NCBI GenBank assembly: GCA_028280605.1
Contig: JANQLL010000072.1
Location: forward strand, 1-44,695
Reading direction: 5' to 3'
From: Candidatus Gastranaerophilales bacterium
GTDB taxonomy: Bacteria; Cyanobacteriota; Vampirovibrionia; Gastranaerophilales; JANQFW01
Length of the DNA stretch: 44,695 bases
Shown here: one piece after another, positions 35,444 through 44,259 of the stretch
Position numbering within the stretch: position 1 is the first letter of the stretch
Layout of the letters: each line of letters begins with the position of its first letter
Program-made: the position numbers and the translations under genes
The notes under the pieces: generated by a model
The model's database searches: none
What the model saw: the letters and a program-made list of their open reading frames with translations, nothing else
Told to the model about the DNA's origin: nothing

Positions 35444-36481
35444 ATGGATATTTTAGTCAGTGTATGTATGACAAACTACAATTATGTAAATTTTATAAAA
35501 GAGACTATTGACAGTGTTTTATTTCAAACGTATAAAAACTTCGAATTAATTATTATTGATAATGCTTCGACTGATGCGTCCGTGGATATTATTAACTCTT
35601 ATGACGATCCAAGAATTAAATTACATATAAACGATGAGAAGATTCCACTTTATCAAAATTTAAACAAGGCTGCTTCTCTTGCCAAGGGGGAATTGATAAC
35701 TTTTTTACATTCTGATGATATTTATAATCCTTTATTTTTAAGTGAAATTGTTAAAGCTAAAAAGAAAAACCCAAATAAAAAAGTTTTTGTAAGCGGTGTT
35801 TATTTTTGGGATGATTATAAAAATGAATTTGAAGAATGGTATCCGTATAAAAGAGCTGGCATAAAGTCAAAGCCTGAAACATTATTGAACCTTTCTGTAT
35901 TTAACACTATCGGAAATGGTGTTAATGTCGCAATCGACAGAGAAACTCTGAATAAAACAGGTGGATTTTGTGATAAATATAAATATAGCGCTGATTATGA
36001 TTTGTGGTTCAGGTTAGCTAAGGAGCATGAATTTGTTTATATCAACAAACTTTTAACATACTACCGAAAACATGACAATAACTTGTCTCTTGCTGTAAAT
36101 AAAAATTTAAACACATACAAAGAAAGCCTAAGTATTACAAATAGAGCCTTGGGTCAACTTGATAAGATTGACTCTAAGCTTTCTAATTTAGCGTATTTCA
36201 GTTGTAACCTACATTTATTAAACAAAATATTAAACACTGGCGCAAAATACAAATCCGGTAAAATGATAAGAAATATGCTTAAATATACTGAAATTACCAA
36301 TCCTGCAATAAAAAAAGATCCTTTTTATTACTTTATACATAATCTTAGTTATTTATTAGGCGATGGCGAAGAATCCAGCGGAAGTAAAGTTTTGGACATC
36401 ATTGAAAAATTTGTATTCTATCCGAGAAGAACTGTTGTTAGACGAAATATGCAAAAAAAATTACAGCTAAATTGCTCTTGA
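35444..36481 (+). CDS. Family 2 glycosyltransferase
   Basis: A 345-residue GT-A glycosyltransferase. Start LVSVCMTNYNYVNFIKETIDSVL, nucleotide motif IIIDNASTDASVDI, and the metal site FLHSDD (DD kept). YSADYDLWFRLAKEHEFVY matches the acceptor region. The last 90 residues are helical and end with a basic patch. It has a strong SD (GAGGAG, AAGGA). It is 55 bases after the other GT2 gene and 67 before the radical SAM gene, so the three could be one operon. Sugar donor and acceptor are unknown. Confidence 0.9.
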   Translation: MDILVSVCMTNYNYVNFIKETIDSVLFQTYKNFELIIIDNASTDASVDIINSYDDPRIKLHINDEKIPLYQNLNKAASLAKGELITFLHSDDIYNPLFLSEIVKAKKKNPNKKVFVSGVYFWDDYKNEFEEWYPYKRAGIKSKPETLLNLSVFNTIGNGVNVAIDRETLNKTGGFCDKYKYSADYDLWFRLAKEHEFVYINKLLTYYRKHDNNLSLAVNKNLNTYKESLSITNRALGQLDKIDSKLSNLAYFSCNLHLLNKILNTGAKYKSGKMIRNMLKYTEITNPAIKKDPFYYFIHNLSYLLGDGEESSGSKVLDIIEKFVFYPRRTVVRRNMQKKLQLNCS

Positions 36482-36548
36482 ATATAATTCTGGCTTAATC
36501 TATTATTTATACTACTCAATAAACATATAAGAGTTAGTATACACCTAT

Positions 36549-38114
36549 ATGAAGATAGATGAAAAATTTACATATACAAAGTCCGTGAAGAATGCAGATG
36601 CCCTAAAAGTATGGATGTGCTTTCCTTCCACTTATGGAATCGGAATGTCTTCTTTGGGATATTTAAGCTTATTCAGAATATTAGACCAGGTTGATTATGT
36701 TCATCCTGAGCGAATTTTTACCAATACTGAAAAAACAGGCATATCTAGCGCAGATGTAGAGCTATTATGTTTTTCAATGTCGTTTGAGCTTAATTTTATT
36801 GGTATATTTGATATTTTAAAAAAATATAATATGCCGTTTCGCTCATCAGAAAGAGGAGAAGATTCTCCCATTGTTTTAGGCGGGGGACCTGTTTTAACAT
36901 CTAATCCTGAGCCTTATGCACCTATTTTTGATGCTGTGACTGTAGGCGAGGGCGAAAATTTATTATTGGAAATATCTGAAATATTAAATAATTCTCGAGG
37001 TTTAAGCAGACAGGAGAAATTATTAAAGCTTTCTCAGCTTGAAGGAGTTTATGTACCTGAGTTTTATGACTTTGAATATAAAGAAAACTCTGAGATAACC
37101 TCTATAACTAAAAAAACACCTCAGGCGCCGGATAAAATAAAAAGAATATATATTGAAAACATTGATAATCCGCTATGTATGCCAATAATTTCATCAAAAT
37201 CAATGTTTCCTGACACTTATATAATAGAAACATCAAGGGGTTGTCCCAGAAGATGCAAATTTTGCATGGCTAGTTATTTGACATTACCGGCCAGATACCC
37301 TACTTGCGATGAAATATTAAAAGAAATAGGCAGGGGACTTGAGTATTGCGATAAAATCGCATTGCTAGGGGCTTTGATAACTGAGCACCCCGAATTTGAC
37401 AGGATATGTAATTATATTATTGAAAAAAGACAGCAAAAAGGGTTTGAAATATCAGTATCATCATTAAGGATAGACAGAATAAGCCCTAATATTATTAAAA
37501 TGCTCGTGGATTGCGGACAAAAAAATGCTACTATTGCTGTTGAATCAGGAAATGAAAGATTACGCAAATTTATTAACAAAAACTTATCTGATAATGATAT
37601 TTATAATGGTGTTAAAGTCTCTGCCCAAAATGGCTTAAAAGGTTTAAAAGTTTATGGAATGATCGGACTGCCTACAGAGGAGCAGCAGGATATTGATGAT
37701 TTGGTTAGTCTGATGAAAAATTTAAAACAACAAAATAAAGGCTTTAACTTAAGTTTATGTATTAGTTCTTTTGTCCCCAAGGCGCATACACCTTTTGAAA
37801 GATGTTCCAGGCAGACTAATAAAGAATTAGAGAAAAAAAGTAATTCTATTAAAAGACAATTATTGAAAAGCGGCGTTGATTTTAAGCCGGCTAGCATTAA
37901 ATGGGAATATATACAAGGCGTGCTATCTATGGGAGACAGGCGATTGTATCCCATATTGGAACAGGTATATAAATATGGCAGCACTCTTGGCAGTTGGAAT
38001 AGGGCATATAAAGACTTTGGCAAAAAATTTAATGTACCGCCTTATGATTGGTACATATTAAGAGACAAAAACCAAGACGAGATCTTGCCATGGGATTTAT
38101 TCGAGAATATATAG
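36549..38114 (+). CDS. B12-binding-type radical SAM protein
   Basis: A 521-residue radical SAM enzyme. The N-terminal 180 residues have the Rossmann-like cobalamin-binding fold of this class (YGIGMSSLGYLSL, FSMSFELNF, VLGGGPVLTSNPEPYA, VTVGEGE). The cluster motif C-x3-C-x2-C is in TSRGCPRRCKFCMASY, followed by SLRIDRI, VESGNERLRKFINK and MIGLPTEEQQDI, typical of the TIM barrel. It resembles the radical SAM half of the TIGR03960 type. The substrate is unknown. No His of a DxHxxG motif is evident, which is common in this subgroup. The SD before ATG is weak. Confidence 0.87.
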   Translation: MKIDEKFTYTKSVKNADALKVWMCFPSTYGIGMSSLGYLSLFRILDQVDYVHPERIFTNTEKTGISSADVELLCFSMSFELNFIGIFDILKKYNMPFRSSERGEDSPIVLGGGPVLTSNPEPYAPIFDAVTVGEGENLLLEISEILNNSRGLSRQEKLLKLSQLEGVYVPEFYDFEYKENSEITSITKKTPQAPDKIKRIYIENIDNPLCMPIISSKSMFPDTYIIETSRGCPRRCKFCMASYLTLPARYPTCDEILKEIGRGLEYCDKIALLGALITEHPEFDRICNYIIEKRQQKGFEISVSSLRIDRISPNIIKMLVDCGQKNATIAVESGNERLRKFINKNLSDNDIYNGVKVSAQNGLKGLKVYGMIGLPTEEQQDIDDLVSLMKNLKQQNKGFNLSLCISSFVPKAHTPFERCSRQTNKELEKKSNSIKRQLLKSGVDFKPASIKWEYIQGVLSMGDRRLYPILEQVYKYGSTLGSWNRAYKDFGKKFNVPPYDWYILRDKNQDEILPWDLFENI

Positions 38115-38117
38115 GTG

Positions 38118-38219
38118 TTAAAAAAGTTCATACTTATAAGTTTTTTTTATTATTCCCCACATTTCATCAAGCTGTAGTTCATTACAAGGTACATTTTCTT
38201 GTAATTTTATGCCTCTCAT
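38118..38219 (-). pseudogene. Fragment resembling an IS1-family transposase
   Basis: An open frame of 33 codons on the minus strand contains NELQLDEMWGIIKK. The [QV]-x-DE-[MLI]-W-x-[FI]-[IV] pattern is the first catalytic Asp region of IS1-type DDE transposases. The frame stops soon after and upstream frames are broken, so this would be a decayed remnant. It lies between a radical SAM gene and a tRNA gene. The match is short, so certainty is low. Confidence 0.4.
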
Positions 38220-38342
38220 AATAAAATACCCAATTTTTACTAACACAAAAATACCCTTAAAATTATCCATAAATATAAATAAACACTAAAAAATCGACCT
38301 TTTAACATTAGTCGACATCCAGTCATAATTTATAAAATTTTA

Positions 38343-38417
38343 TGGTGGGCCCGGCAGGATTCGAACCTGCGACCAAGGGATTATGAGTCCCCTGCGCTAC
38401 CGCTGCGCCACAGGCCC
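38343..38417 (-). tRNA. tRNA with CAU anticodon (elongator Met or Ile2)
   Basis: On the minus strand a full cloverleaf of 75 bases including encoded CCA. Acceptor stem GGGCCTG/CGGGCCC, D arm GCGCAGCGGTAGCGC, anticodon loop CTCATAA with a five-pair stem, T arm GCAGGTTCGAATCCTGC. G1-C72 pairs, so it is not the initiator tRNA. CAU is either elongator Met or the lysidine-modified Ile tRNA; sequence alone does not settle which. Confidence 0.95.
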
Positions 38418-38545
38418 CTATTCAGCTTGTGATTATAATATACTATCCACAAACTCCACGGTCAAGCGTTTATATGTGTTTTTTTTTATAATTTTGTGGC
38501 TGATTTAGCTATACATGAATTTTATTTATTTTGCCGATATTATGC

Positions 38546-38573
38546 AAAAAAAATGGTTTTCTTCCGAAAACCA
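38546..38573 (-). terminator. Intrinsic terminator of the 283-residue membrane protein gene
   Basis: Hairpin TGGTTTTC-ttcc-GAAAACCA at 38554-38573; on the minus strand it is followed by eight T, about 35 bases after the stop codon. Confidence 0.85.
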
Positions 38574-38608
38574 GCTTCCCTTTTCCTATCTTGATTTGTT
38601 TTTCTCTT

Positions 38609-39460
38609 TTATTCGTTTTCTATATCCATATCTTCAACATTCACCTTCGCAGACTGCAAGCGCACTTTTTCAAGCAGTTCATTACGCGCTTCGTCCCTTT
38701 GATTTTTTAAGTCTTTATATTCGTTTTTAATTTTTTTTGATAGCCTGAACGGGTCAGCAATTATTTTTGCTAATAAAGCTCCCACTCCAAGACCTATGCC
38801 AATTTTGGCAATGGGTTTGTCAAGTACCTTCACAAGCTTTTTAGCTGTGCCATCAGTAAATTTAGCAACTTTCGAGCCGTTAATATGTCCGGCAATAGAA
38901 TCTGATAAGTTTTTGGTGTTTTTAACAACATCCTGCGGAGCTTTTTGGCTAAAAAGTTCGCCGACTTTATTTGCTACTATTTTTGGAAGCGTAAAGGCAC
39001 CAACCGCAGCCGCAATTATAGCCGAAACGTAAAGTCCGGTGCCGCCTATTGCACTGCAAACCTTAGCAGCTTTTGGATGTTTGTCTTCAAAATTTTGCAT
39101 TTTATCAGAATGTTTTATTTTATCAGATATTTTATTAAAACCATTGTGTATACCGTTCACAAGACCATAAAATAATGTCCAGCCAACGGTATGTACTGCA
39201 CCAGCCCCCATTTTAGATGTTAATTTATCACCGCTTCTGGCAGCAGTTTGTATGATATCAGCAGCGGGAAGTGCTCCAATAATAAAATTCTCAATTTTTG
39301 TTGATTTTTTATTGTTGTATTCATTAGCTACTCTGTGGACGGCTAACTGCTGTAAGTCTTCCTTAGCTGCAGATAATAAGTTTACAGTCCTATCACCGCA
39401 GTCATCACCTGAGTTTCTTCCCTTAAATTGAGTTTGAGTTCCAACACTTCCTATTTGCAT
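38609..39460 (-). CDS. Lineage-type membrane protein of unknown function
   Basis: A 283-residue protein I do not recognise. The N-terminus MQIGSVGTQTQFKGRN has the F-K-G/A start motif of many orphan proteins in Gastranaerophilales-like genomes. Hydrophobic stretches at about 90-105 (VGWTLFYGLVNGI), 135-160 (GTGLYVSAIIAAAVGAFTLP) and 218-235 (IGIGLGVGALLAKII) suggest two or three membrane passes. The C-terminus is a charged helix, probably coiled (KNQRDEARNELLEKV). SD AAGGA is 7 bases from the ATG. It is a single gene closed by its own terminator. Confidence 0.75.
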   Translation of the reverse strand: MQIGSVGTQTQFKGRNSGDDCGDRTVNLLSAAKEDLQQLAVHRVANEYNNKKSTKIENFIIGALPAADIIQTAARSGDKLTSKMGAGAVHTVGWTLFYGLVNGIHNGFNKISDKIKHSDKMQNFEDKHPKAAKVCSAIGGTGLYVSAIIAAAVGAFTLPKIVANKVGELFSQKAPQDVVKNTKNLSDSIAGHINGSKVAKFTDGTAKKLVKVLDKPIAKIGIGLGVGALLAKIIADPFRLSKKIKNEYKDLKNQRDEARNELLEKVRLQSAKVNVEDMDIENE

Positions 39461-39636
39461 CTTTGATTCCTTTTGGCATATCTATTCTATTTAACACCCC
39501 TAAAAACTTTTTTGAACCTATTTTCTTTTTTTTGTTTACATTTATTTACTATTATTTTATTTATACGGGTTTATTTTGCTATTATTATTAAATTAAAGAA
39601 AAACTTAAAAATAAAAATAAGGATATAAAAAATTTA

Positions 39637-40935
39637 ATGAAAAAAATAGCTGTAAATACTCTGGGATGCAAAAATAATCAGATAGAATCGTCGATAATTA
39701 AAGAAGATTTTACTAGTATCGGCTATGAGGTTGTGGGTTTTAGTGATGTAGCTGATATTTATATAATTAATACCTGCTCAGTAACCGAAAAAAGTGATAA
39801 AACTGCAAAATATTTTATAAGGCAAGCTAAAAGAGCAAATCCTAAGGCAAAAATAATAGTCACGGGTTGCTATGCTCAGGTTGCGGCACAAGAATTAGAG
39901 CAAATTGATTATGTCGACTTGGTTTTGGGCAATGTTGAAAAACATAAAATGCTTGATTATCTTAAATATATCGAGCAGGAGAATAAAGTGCATGTTCGCG
40001 ATATTATGGAGCATCGAGTATTTGATTTTGATAAGTTTGCTTCGCATTCCGGCAGGACAAGGAGCTTTTTAAAAATTCAGGACGGGTGTAATAATCGTTG
40101 TACGTACTGTATTATCCCTTATGCAAGGGGCAAAAGCAGAAGCAATAAGCCTGAAAATATAATAAGCGAAATAAATAATCTTACGGCGAAAGGCTTTAAA
40201 GAAGTTGTTATTACTGGTATTCATCTGGGGCAATGGGGACTGGACTTTGAGCCGGGGCAATCTTTATATAATTTAATTAATAAAATTGAAACAATAAACA
40301 ATCTAAAAAGATATCGTATCGGCTCGTTGAACCCAACGGAATTCGATGATGAGCTGATAAATACGTTGGCAAATTCTGAAAAGTTGTGCAGGCATTTACA
40401 TATATCTTTGCAAAGTGCGAATAATGATATTTTAAAAGCAATGCAGCGAGGCTATAGCGTGGAAATGTATATTGATTTAATACATAAATTAAAAGCCATA
40501 ATGCCTGATTTAGCTATTGGCTGTGATATTATCGTGGGTTTCCCCGGTGAAACTGATGATATGTTTGAACAAACTTATGAGAATTTAAAGCAATTGCCTA
40601 TTAGTTATTTGCATGTGTTTTCTTATTCTAGGCGAAAGGGCACACCTGCCTACGACATGCCAAATCAAGTACCGCACAAGGCTAAAAAACAAAGAAATAA
40701 AATACTAACTGAACTGGCAGCGCAAAAGAGTATGGACTTTAAGCAGGGATTTATTAATAAAGAAATGGAAATATTAATAGAAAAGTCACGAGATAAGTCT
40801 ACCGGATGGCTCAAAGGGCTTACGGGTAATTATATTACTGTATTGCTCGATGCGCAAAGCGATTTGATAAATGAAACAGTAAAAGTGAAAATTATTGATG
40901 TAAGCGGGGATAATCTTATAAGTCAAGTTGTTTAG
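39637..40935 (+). CDS. mtaB: tRNA threonylcarbamoyladenosine methylthiotransferase MtaB
   Basis: A radical SAM methylthiotransferase that converts t6A37 to ms2t6A37 in tRNAs reading ANN codons. The N-terminal UPF0004 domain has C residues in NTLGCKNNQ, NTCSVTEKSD and VTGCYAQV; the radical SAM motif C-x3-C-x2-C is in DGCNNRCTYCIIPYARG. Next come LHISLQSA, DIIVGFPGE and HVFSYSRRKGTPAY. A TRAM-like end (about 370-432) finishes it. NTLGCKNNQIES and the -SR-KGTPA- region favour MtaB over MiaB and RimO. Length 432 is normal. Confidence 0.93.
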   Translation: MKKIAVNTLGCKNNQIESSIIKEDFTSIGYEVVGFSDVADIYIINTCSVTEKSDKTAKYFIRQAKRANPKAKIIVTGCYAQVAAQELEQIDYVDLVLGNVEKHKMLDYLKYIEQENKVHVRDIMEHRVFDFDKFASHSGRTRSFLKIQDGCNNRCTYCIIPYARGKSRSNKPENIISEINNLTAKGFKEVVITGIHLGQWGLDFEPGQSLYNLINKIETINNLKRYRIGSLNPTEFDDELINTLANSEKLCRHLHISLQSANNDILKAMQRGYSVEMYIDLIHKLKAIMPDLAIGCDIIVGFPGETDDMFEQTYENLKQLPISYLHVFSYSRRKGTPAYDMPNQVPHKAKKQRNKILTELAAQKSMDFKQGFINKEMEILIEKSRDKSTGWLKGLTGNYITVLLDAQSDLINETVKVKIIDVSGDNLISQVV

Positions 40936-41032
40936 GTTCAATACTTCTACACCGGATAATATGATTACAACGATTGTTGCTGATGTTGACTTAAATAGCA
41001 CTATCAATGCTGTTAACAAATATTTCAATTAA
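40928..41032 (+). CDS. Possible 34-residue peptide overlapping the mtaB stop
   Basis: Starting from TTG at 40928 (or ATG at 40961), a frame of 34 codons runs to TAA at 41030-41032 and encodes LFRFNTSTPDNM then ITTIVADVDLNS, ending VNKYFN. The alternation of hydrophobic and polar residues looks coding rather than random. No SD is clear. It might be a decayed gene end. Confidence 0.2.
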   Translation: MFRFNTSTPDNMITTIVADVDLNSTINAVNKYFN

Positions 41033-41308
41033 GAAAAATATTATGTTCATAAATGTTTGTTTAGGACTTGATATATAAGAAGTAATAATTTTTAGATAAA
41101 AGAAGCAGGTAAAAGGATTTCAATAAAGTGATGACTGATTTTGTTTTATTTGCAAATCTGAACGTGAAAATTAATTATAATTAGTTGTATTGTTTATGGT
41201 AGGATTATTTTGGTTTTAGTGGAATAGTTAAAATATATTAAAGTTAATAATAAATATTTTTACAATCTAGCTAGTCTTTTAAATTAATTATTATGGGAGC
41301 AATATAAA
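41033..41308 (+). other. Leader region of the helicase gene
   Basis: No coding pattern seen. The helicase start has a good SD (GGGAG, 9 bases from the ATG). AT-rich -10-like sites are many and none can be chosen. Confidence 0.3.
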
Positions 41309-43411
41309 ATGAATATAATTCGGGGAACTGATAGTAATCCCCATTTGTCAGATGAATTAATAAAAGCTCTTTCTTCTTTATCACTGAATGGTACCTTATA
41401 TCTAGGTTTTCCAATTATATCAATAGATGATGAAACAAATCATTGTGATGTAATGTTTTTATCTGAAAAATATGGAATTATTGTATTTGACTTTAATAAT
41501 AGAAATTTTTCAAATTATGAAGAGATAGAAACAACTCATGATAAGCTATATTTAGCGTTGAAAAGTAAATTAACACAACATATGGAGTTAACGAAAAAAG
41601 AGGGAAGAGAAAGAGTTCTTGATATTCCCATTGAAATAATTTTATTTAGTCATAATATTCCTAACAATTTTAAAGAAGACTCTAGCATAATCTGTGCAAA
41701 TCCAAACAACTTAAAAGAAGCAATTTTTTTATTATCCGACAAATTGGATCCTAAATATATACAGCCTTTAAAAGCAGCTATAGATAGTGTCAAAACAATT
41801 AAGCCCAGAAAAAAGAGAGCTGGCGTAAGTAAAATTGATTCAAAGGGTGGAAAATTAAAAATTATTGAAAGAGAAATAGCAAATTTAGATAAATGGCAAT
41901 TAGAAGCTGCAATTGAAACTCCTGAAGGTCCTCAAAGAATAAGAGGTCTTGCGGGTTCAGGTAAAACCGTAGTTCTTGCACGAAAAGCTGCATATTTGCA
42001 TGGACAACACCCTGATTGGAATATTGTAGTTACATATAACACTCGTTCTCTACATCAACAAATTAAAGAATTAATTAGAAGATTTTATTACGATCAGTGT
42101 TTGGATGAGCCAAATTGGGATAAAATAAGAATAATTCATGCTTGGGGTGGGCGTGCAGAAGGGATTTATTCTCAAATTGCAGAGTATTATAATATCAAGC
42201 CTAAAACATTTCTTGAAGCCAAATCAAAATATGGCTATAATAATGCACTTAGGGGAGTTTGTAATGAATTACTTGAAGAATTAAATAATATACAGGAAAA
42301 AAAGGAACCTTTATATGATGCATTGCTAATAGATGAGGCTCAGGATTTGCCAATGTCTTTCTTCCGAATTGCTTATGAAGTTGTTAAAAAACAAAAAAGA
42401 ATTATTTGGGCGTATGACGAATTGCAAAATTTAGGCGGATATAGCATGAGATCACCTGAAGATCTTTTTGGTAAAGAAAATGGGATTCCAAGAGTTTCTT
42501 TAAAAAACAAACAAAAAGAACCCAAGCAGGATATTATATTACCTGTTTGCTATAGAAATACTAAATGGGCATTAACTGTCGCACATGCATTAGGTTTTGG
42601 TGTATATAGAGAAAAAGGCTTGGTTCAAATATTTAATGATGCAGATCTTTGGGATGATATTGGATATGAATTAGAAGGAGATTTTGATAAACCAAATGAA
42701 TGTGTGAAATTAAAAAGAAAAGAGGAATGTAGCCCTTCTTTTTTTAATAAGCATTTAACTCCTGAAGATTCAATAAAGTGTCAATTATTTGAAGATAGTG
42801 ACAGTCAGTATGATTGGATGATAAAAGATATTAAAAAGAACCTGGAAGAACAAGAAATAGAAGAAGATGATATTTTAATTATATTAACTGATCCATTAAC
42901 AGGCAGAAAAGAAGCGCCTGTTATTATGCAAAAATTATTAGATCAAGGTCTAAATGCACACATAGTAGGTATTACAAATGATAAAGAAACAGTATTTATT
43001 AAAAAATCAATAGCTATATCTGGTATTCACAGAGCAAAAGGGAATGAAGCACCTTTAGTTTATATTGTAAATTCACAATATTGTTTTGATGGTATTGAAT
43101 TAAGTCGTAAAAGAAATATTCTTTTTACTGCTATAACTCGTTCAAGAGCGTGGGTGCGTATTCTTGGCTTTAACGAGTACAATAACGATATGAACCAATT
43201 ACTTAAAGAATTTAATAAGATAGTGGAAAAAAACTATTGTTTAGAATTTTTAGTTCCTACTGATGAAGAACTTGATAAACTTAGGCAAATTCATCGAGAT
43301 AGAACACAAGACTCAAAAGAAAGAATAGAAAAAGCAAAAAAATATAAGAAATTTATAGAAAGTCTTCCGGAAGATGAGAGAAAACTTATCGAAGAAGGAG
43401 ACTTTCTATAA
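41309..43411 (+). CDS. Superfamily I helicase with NERD-like N-terminal domain, probable defence gene
   Basis: A 700-residue UvrD-like helicase. The first 190 residues (GFPIISIDDETNHCDVMFLS, EKYGIIVFDFNN) resemble the nuclease-related (NERD-type) start found in some bacterial SF1 proteins. Walker A is GLAGSGKT (213-220), Walker B LLIDEAQD with D342 and D346, motif V-like SGIHRAKGNEAP and motif VI RNILFTAITRSRAWVRI. The C-terminus is a charged coil. Its stop overlaps the next start by one base (ATAATG), so the DUF2290-like gene is co-translated. Pairing of such a helicase with DUF2290 is, from memory, listed as a putative anti-phage system. Confidence 0.88.
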   Translation: MNIIRGTDSNPHLSDELIKALSSLSLNGTLYLGFPIISIDDETNHCDVMFLSEKYGIIVFDFNNRNFSNYEEIETTHDKLYLALKSKLTQHMELTKKEGRERVLDIPIEIILFSHNIPNNFKEDSSIICANPNNLKEAIFLLSDKLDPKYIQPLKAAIDSVKTIKPRKKRAGVSKIDSKGGKLKIIEREIANLDKWQLEAAIETPEGPQRIRGLAGSGKTVVLARKAAYLHGQHPDWNIVVTYNTRSLHQQIKELIRRFYYDQCLDEPNWDKIRIIHAWGGRAEGIYSQIAEYYNIKPKTFLEAKSKYGYNNALRGVCNELLEELNNIQEKKEPLYDALLIDEAQDLPMSFFRIAYEVVKKQKRIIWAYDELQNLGGYSMRSPEDLFGKENGIPRVSLKNKQKEPKQDIILPVCYRNTKWALTVAHALGFGVYREKGLVQIFNDADLWDDIGYELEGDFDKPNECVKLKRKEECSPSFFNKHLTPEDSIKCQLFEDSDSQYDWMIKDIKKNLEEQEIEEDDILIILTDPLTGRKEAPVIMQKLLDQGLNAHIVGITNDKETVFIKKSIAISGIHRAKGNEAPLVYIVNSQYCFDGIELSRKRNILFTAITRSRAWVRILGFNEYNNDMNQLLKEFNKIVEKNYCLEFLVPTDEELDKLRQIHRDRTQDSKERIEKAKKYKKFIESLPEDERKLIEEGDFL

Positions 43412-44104
43412 TGAACCCTTGTTCTGTTAATACAGAAGTTAATAGATTGTGTATTGAATTAATAAAATCCAAGATGGGGCTTGACTACAATCCATCTTAT
43501 TTTGATTCAAAAAAACAAATTGTCAACTTTCAGGCAGGTGCAGGCTTGTATGACATTATTTCAATTCCTTCTTTAATAGAAGAGTTTAAAATGTTTTATA
43601 GAAAAGAGATTTTTTAATTGTGTATTTTTTGATGGTTCGTTGATTCAAATTTTTTATAAATTTGATAAACAGAATAAACTTATTAATCATCGTCTATGCT
43701 ATATTCCATGCCCTTTAGAGATTACACCGGAAGAGATAGAACAATTTTCAATAATTGGAATATTAGAAATGATAAAAGAAGATAATACAGAGTTTTTGAA
43801 TAGATTAAAAAATTCTGCTCAAATTAGGTTTGATTTTGATATAAAAAATTGTTCTAACTTTCATCCTGCATCACATTTTACAATTTTATCAGATAGTTGT
43901 AGAATTCCTGTTTGTGCTCCAATTGGACCTGTTAGTTTTATACGCTTTATATTGGAAAATTTCTATAATATTAAGCATTTAGAAGAGCTAGAGGTTGATG
44001 TAAGAAGAATAAAGAAAATATGTGAGACAGATTACGATTTGTTTGATCAAACCATTGATAATATTCATAAAAAGATTTTTCACCTAAATTGCAATATAAT
44101 TTAA
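43411..44104 (+). pseudogene. DUF2290-like protein gene split by a one-base frameshift
   Basis: Two frames form one DUF2290-like protein. Frame 1 (43411-43617, 68 codons) starts MNPCSVNTEVNRLC and ends YRKEIF. Frame 2 is open from just after the stop to 44104 and continues with CVFFDGSLIQIFYKFD, then HRLCYIPCPLE, FHPASHFTILSDSCRIPVCAP and FIRFILENFYN, all DUF2290-type motifs. At about 43610-43616 there is a T6 run; with five T the reading is GAG-ATT-TTT-AAT-TGT and the whole 230-residue protein is continuous. The TTG at 43640 is thus not a real start. Causes: phase variation, slippage expression, recent decay or sequencing error. Confidence 0.8.
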
Positions 44105-44259
44105 AAATATTAGTTTAAATGTAACAATAATTTAATAAAGTATCCCCTTTTTCTGATAATCCAAAATCTGGCGTGCATTAAAATCAAAAAATTGATATAA
44201 TATTAATTAAACAAACAAAAAACATCTTACACGGGATTAAGATTAAAGGTTATATTGCT
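44105..44259 (+). promoter_or_regulatory. Gap with promoter-like site before the last gene
   Basis: A TATAAT lies at 44196-44201 in front of the partial gene. No gene is seen here. Confidence 0.4.

Noticed and set aside
43640..44104. Independent 154-residue gene starting with TTG
   Set aside because: No SD, and the frame continues upstream into the 68-residue frame with DUF2290-like sequence; it is the second half of one split gene.
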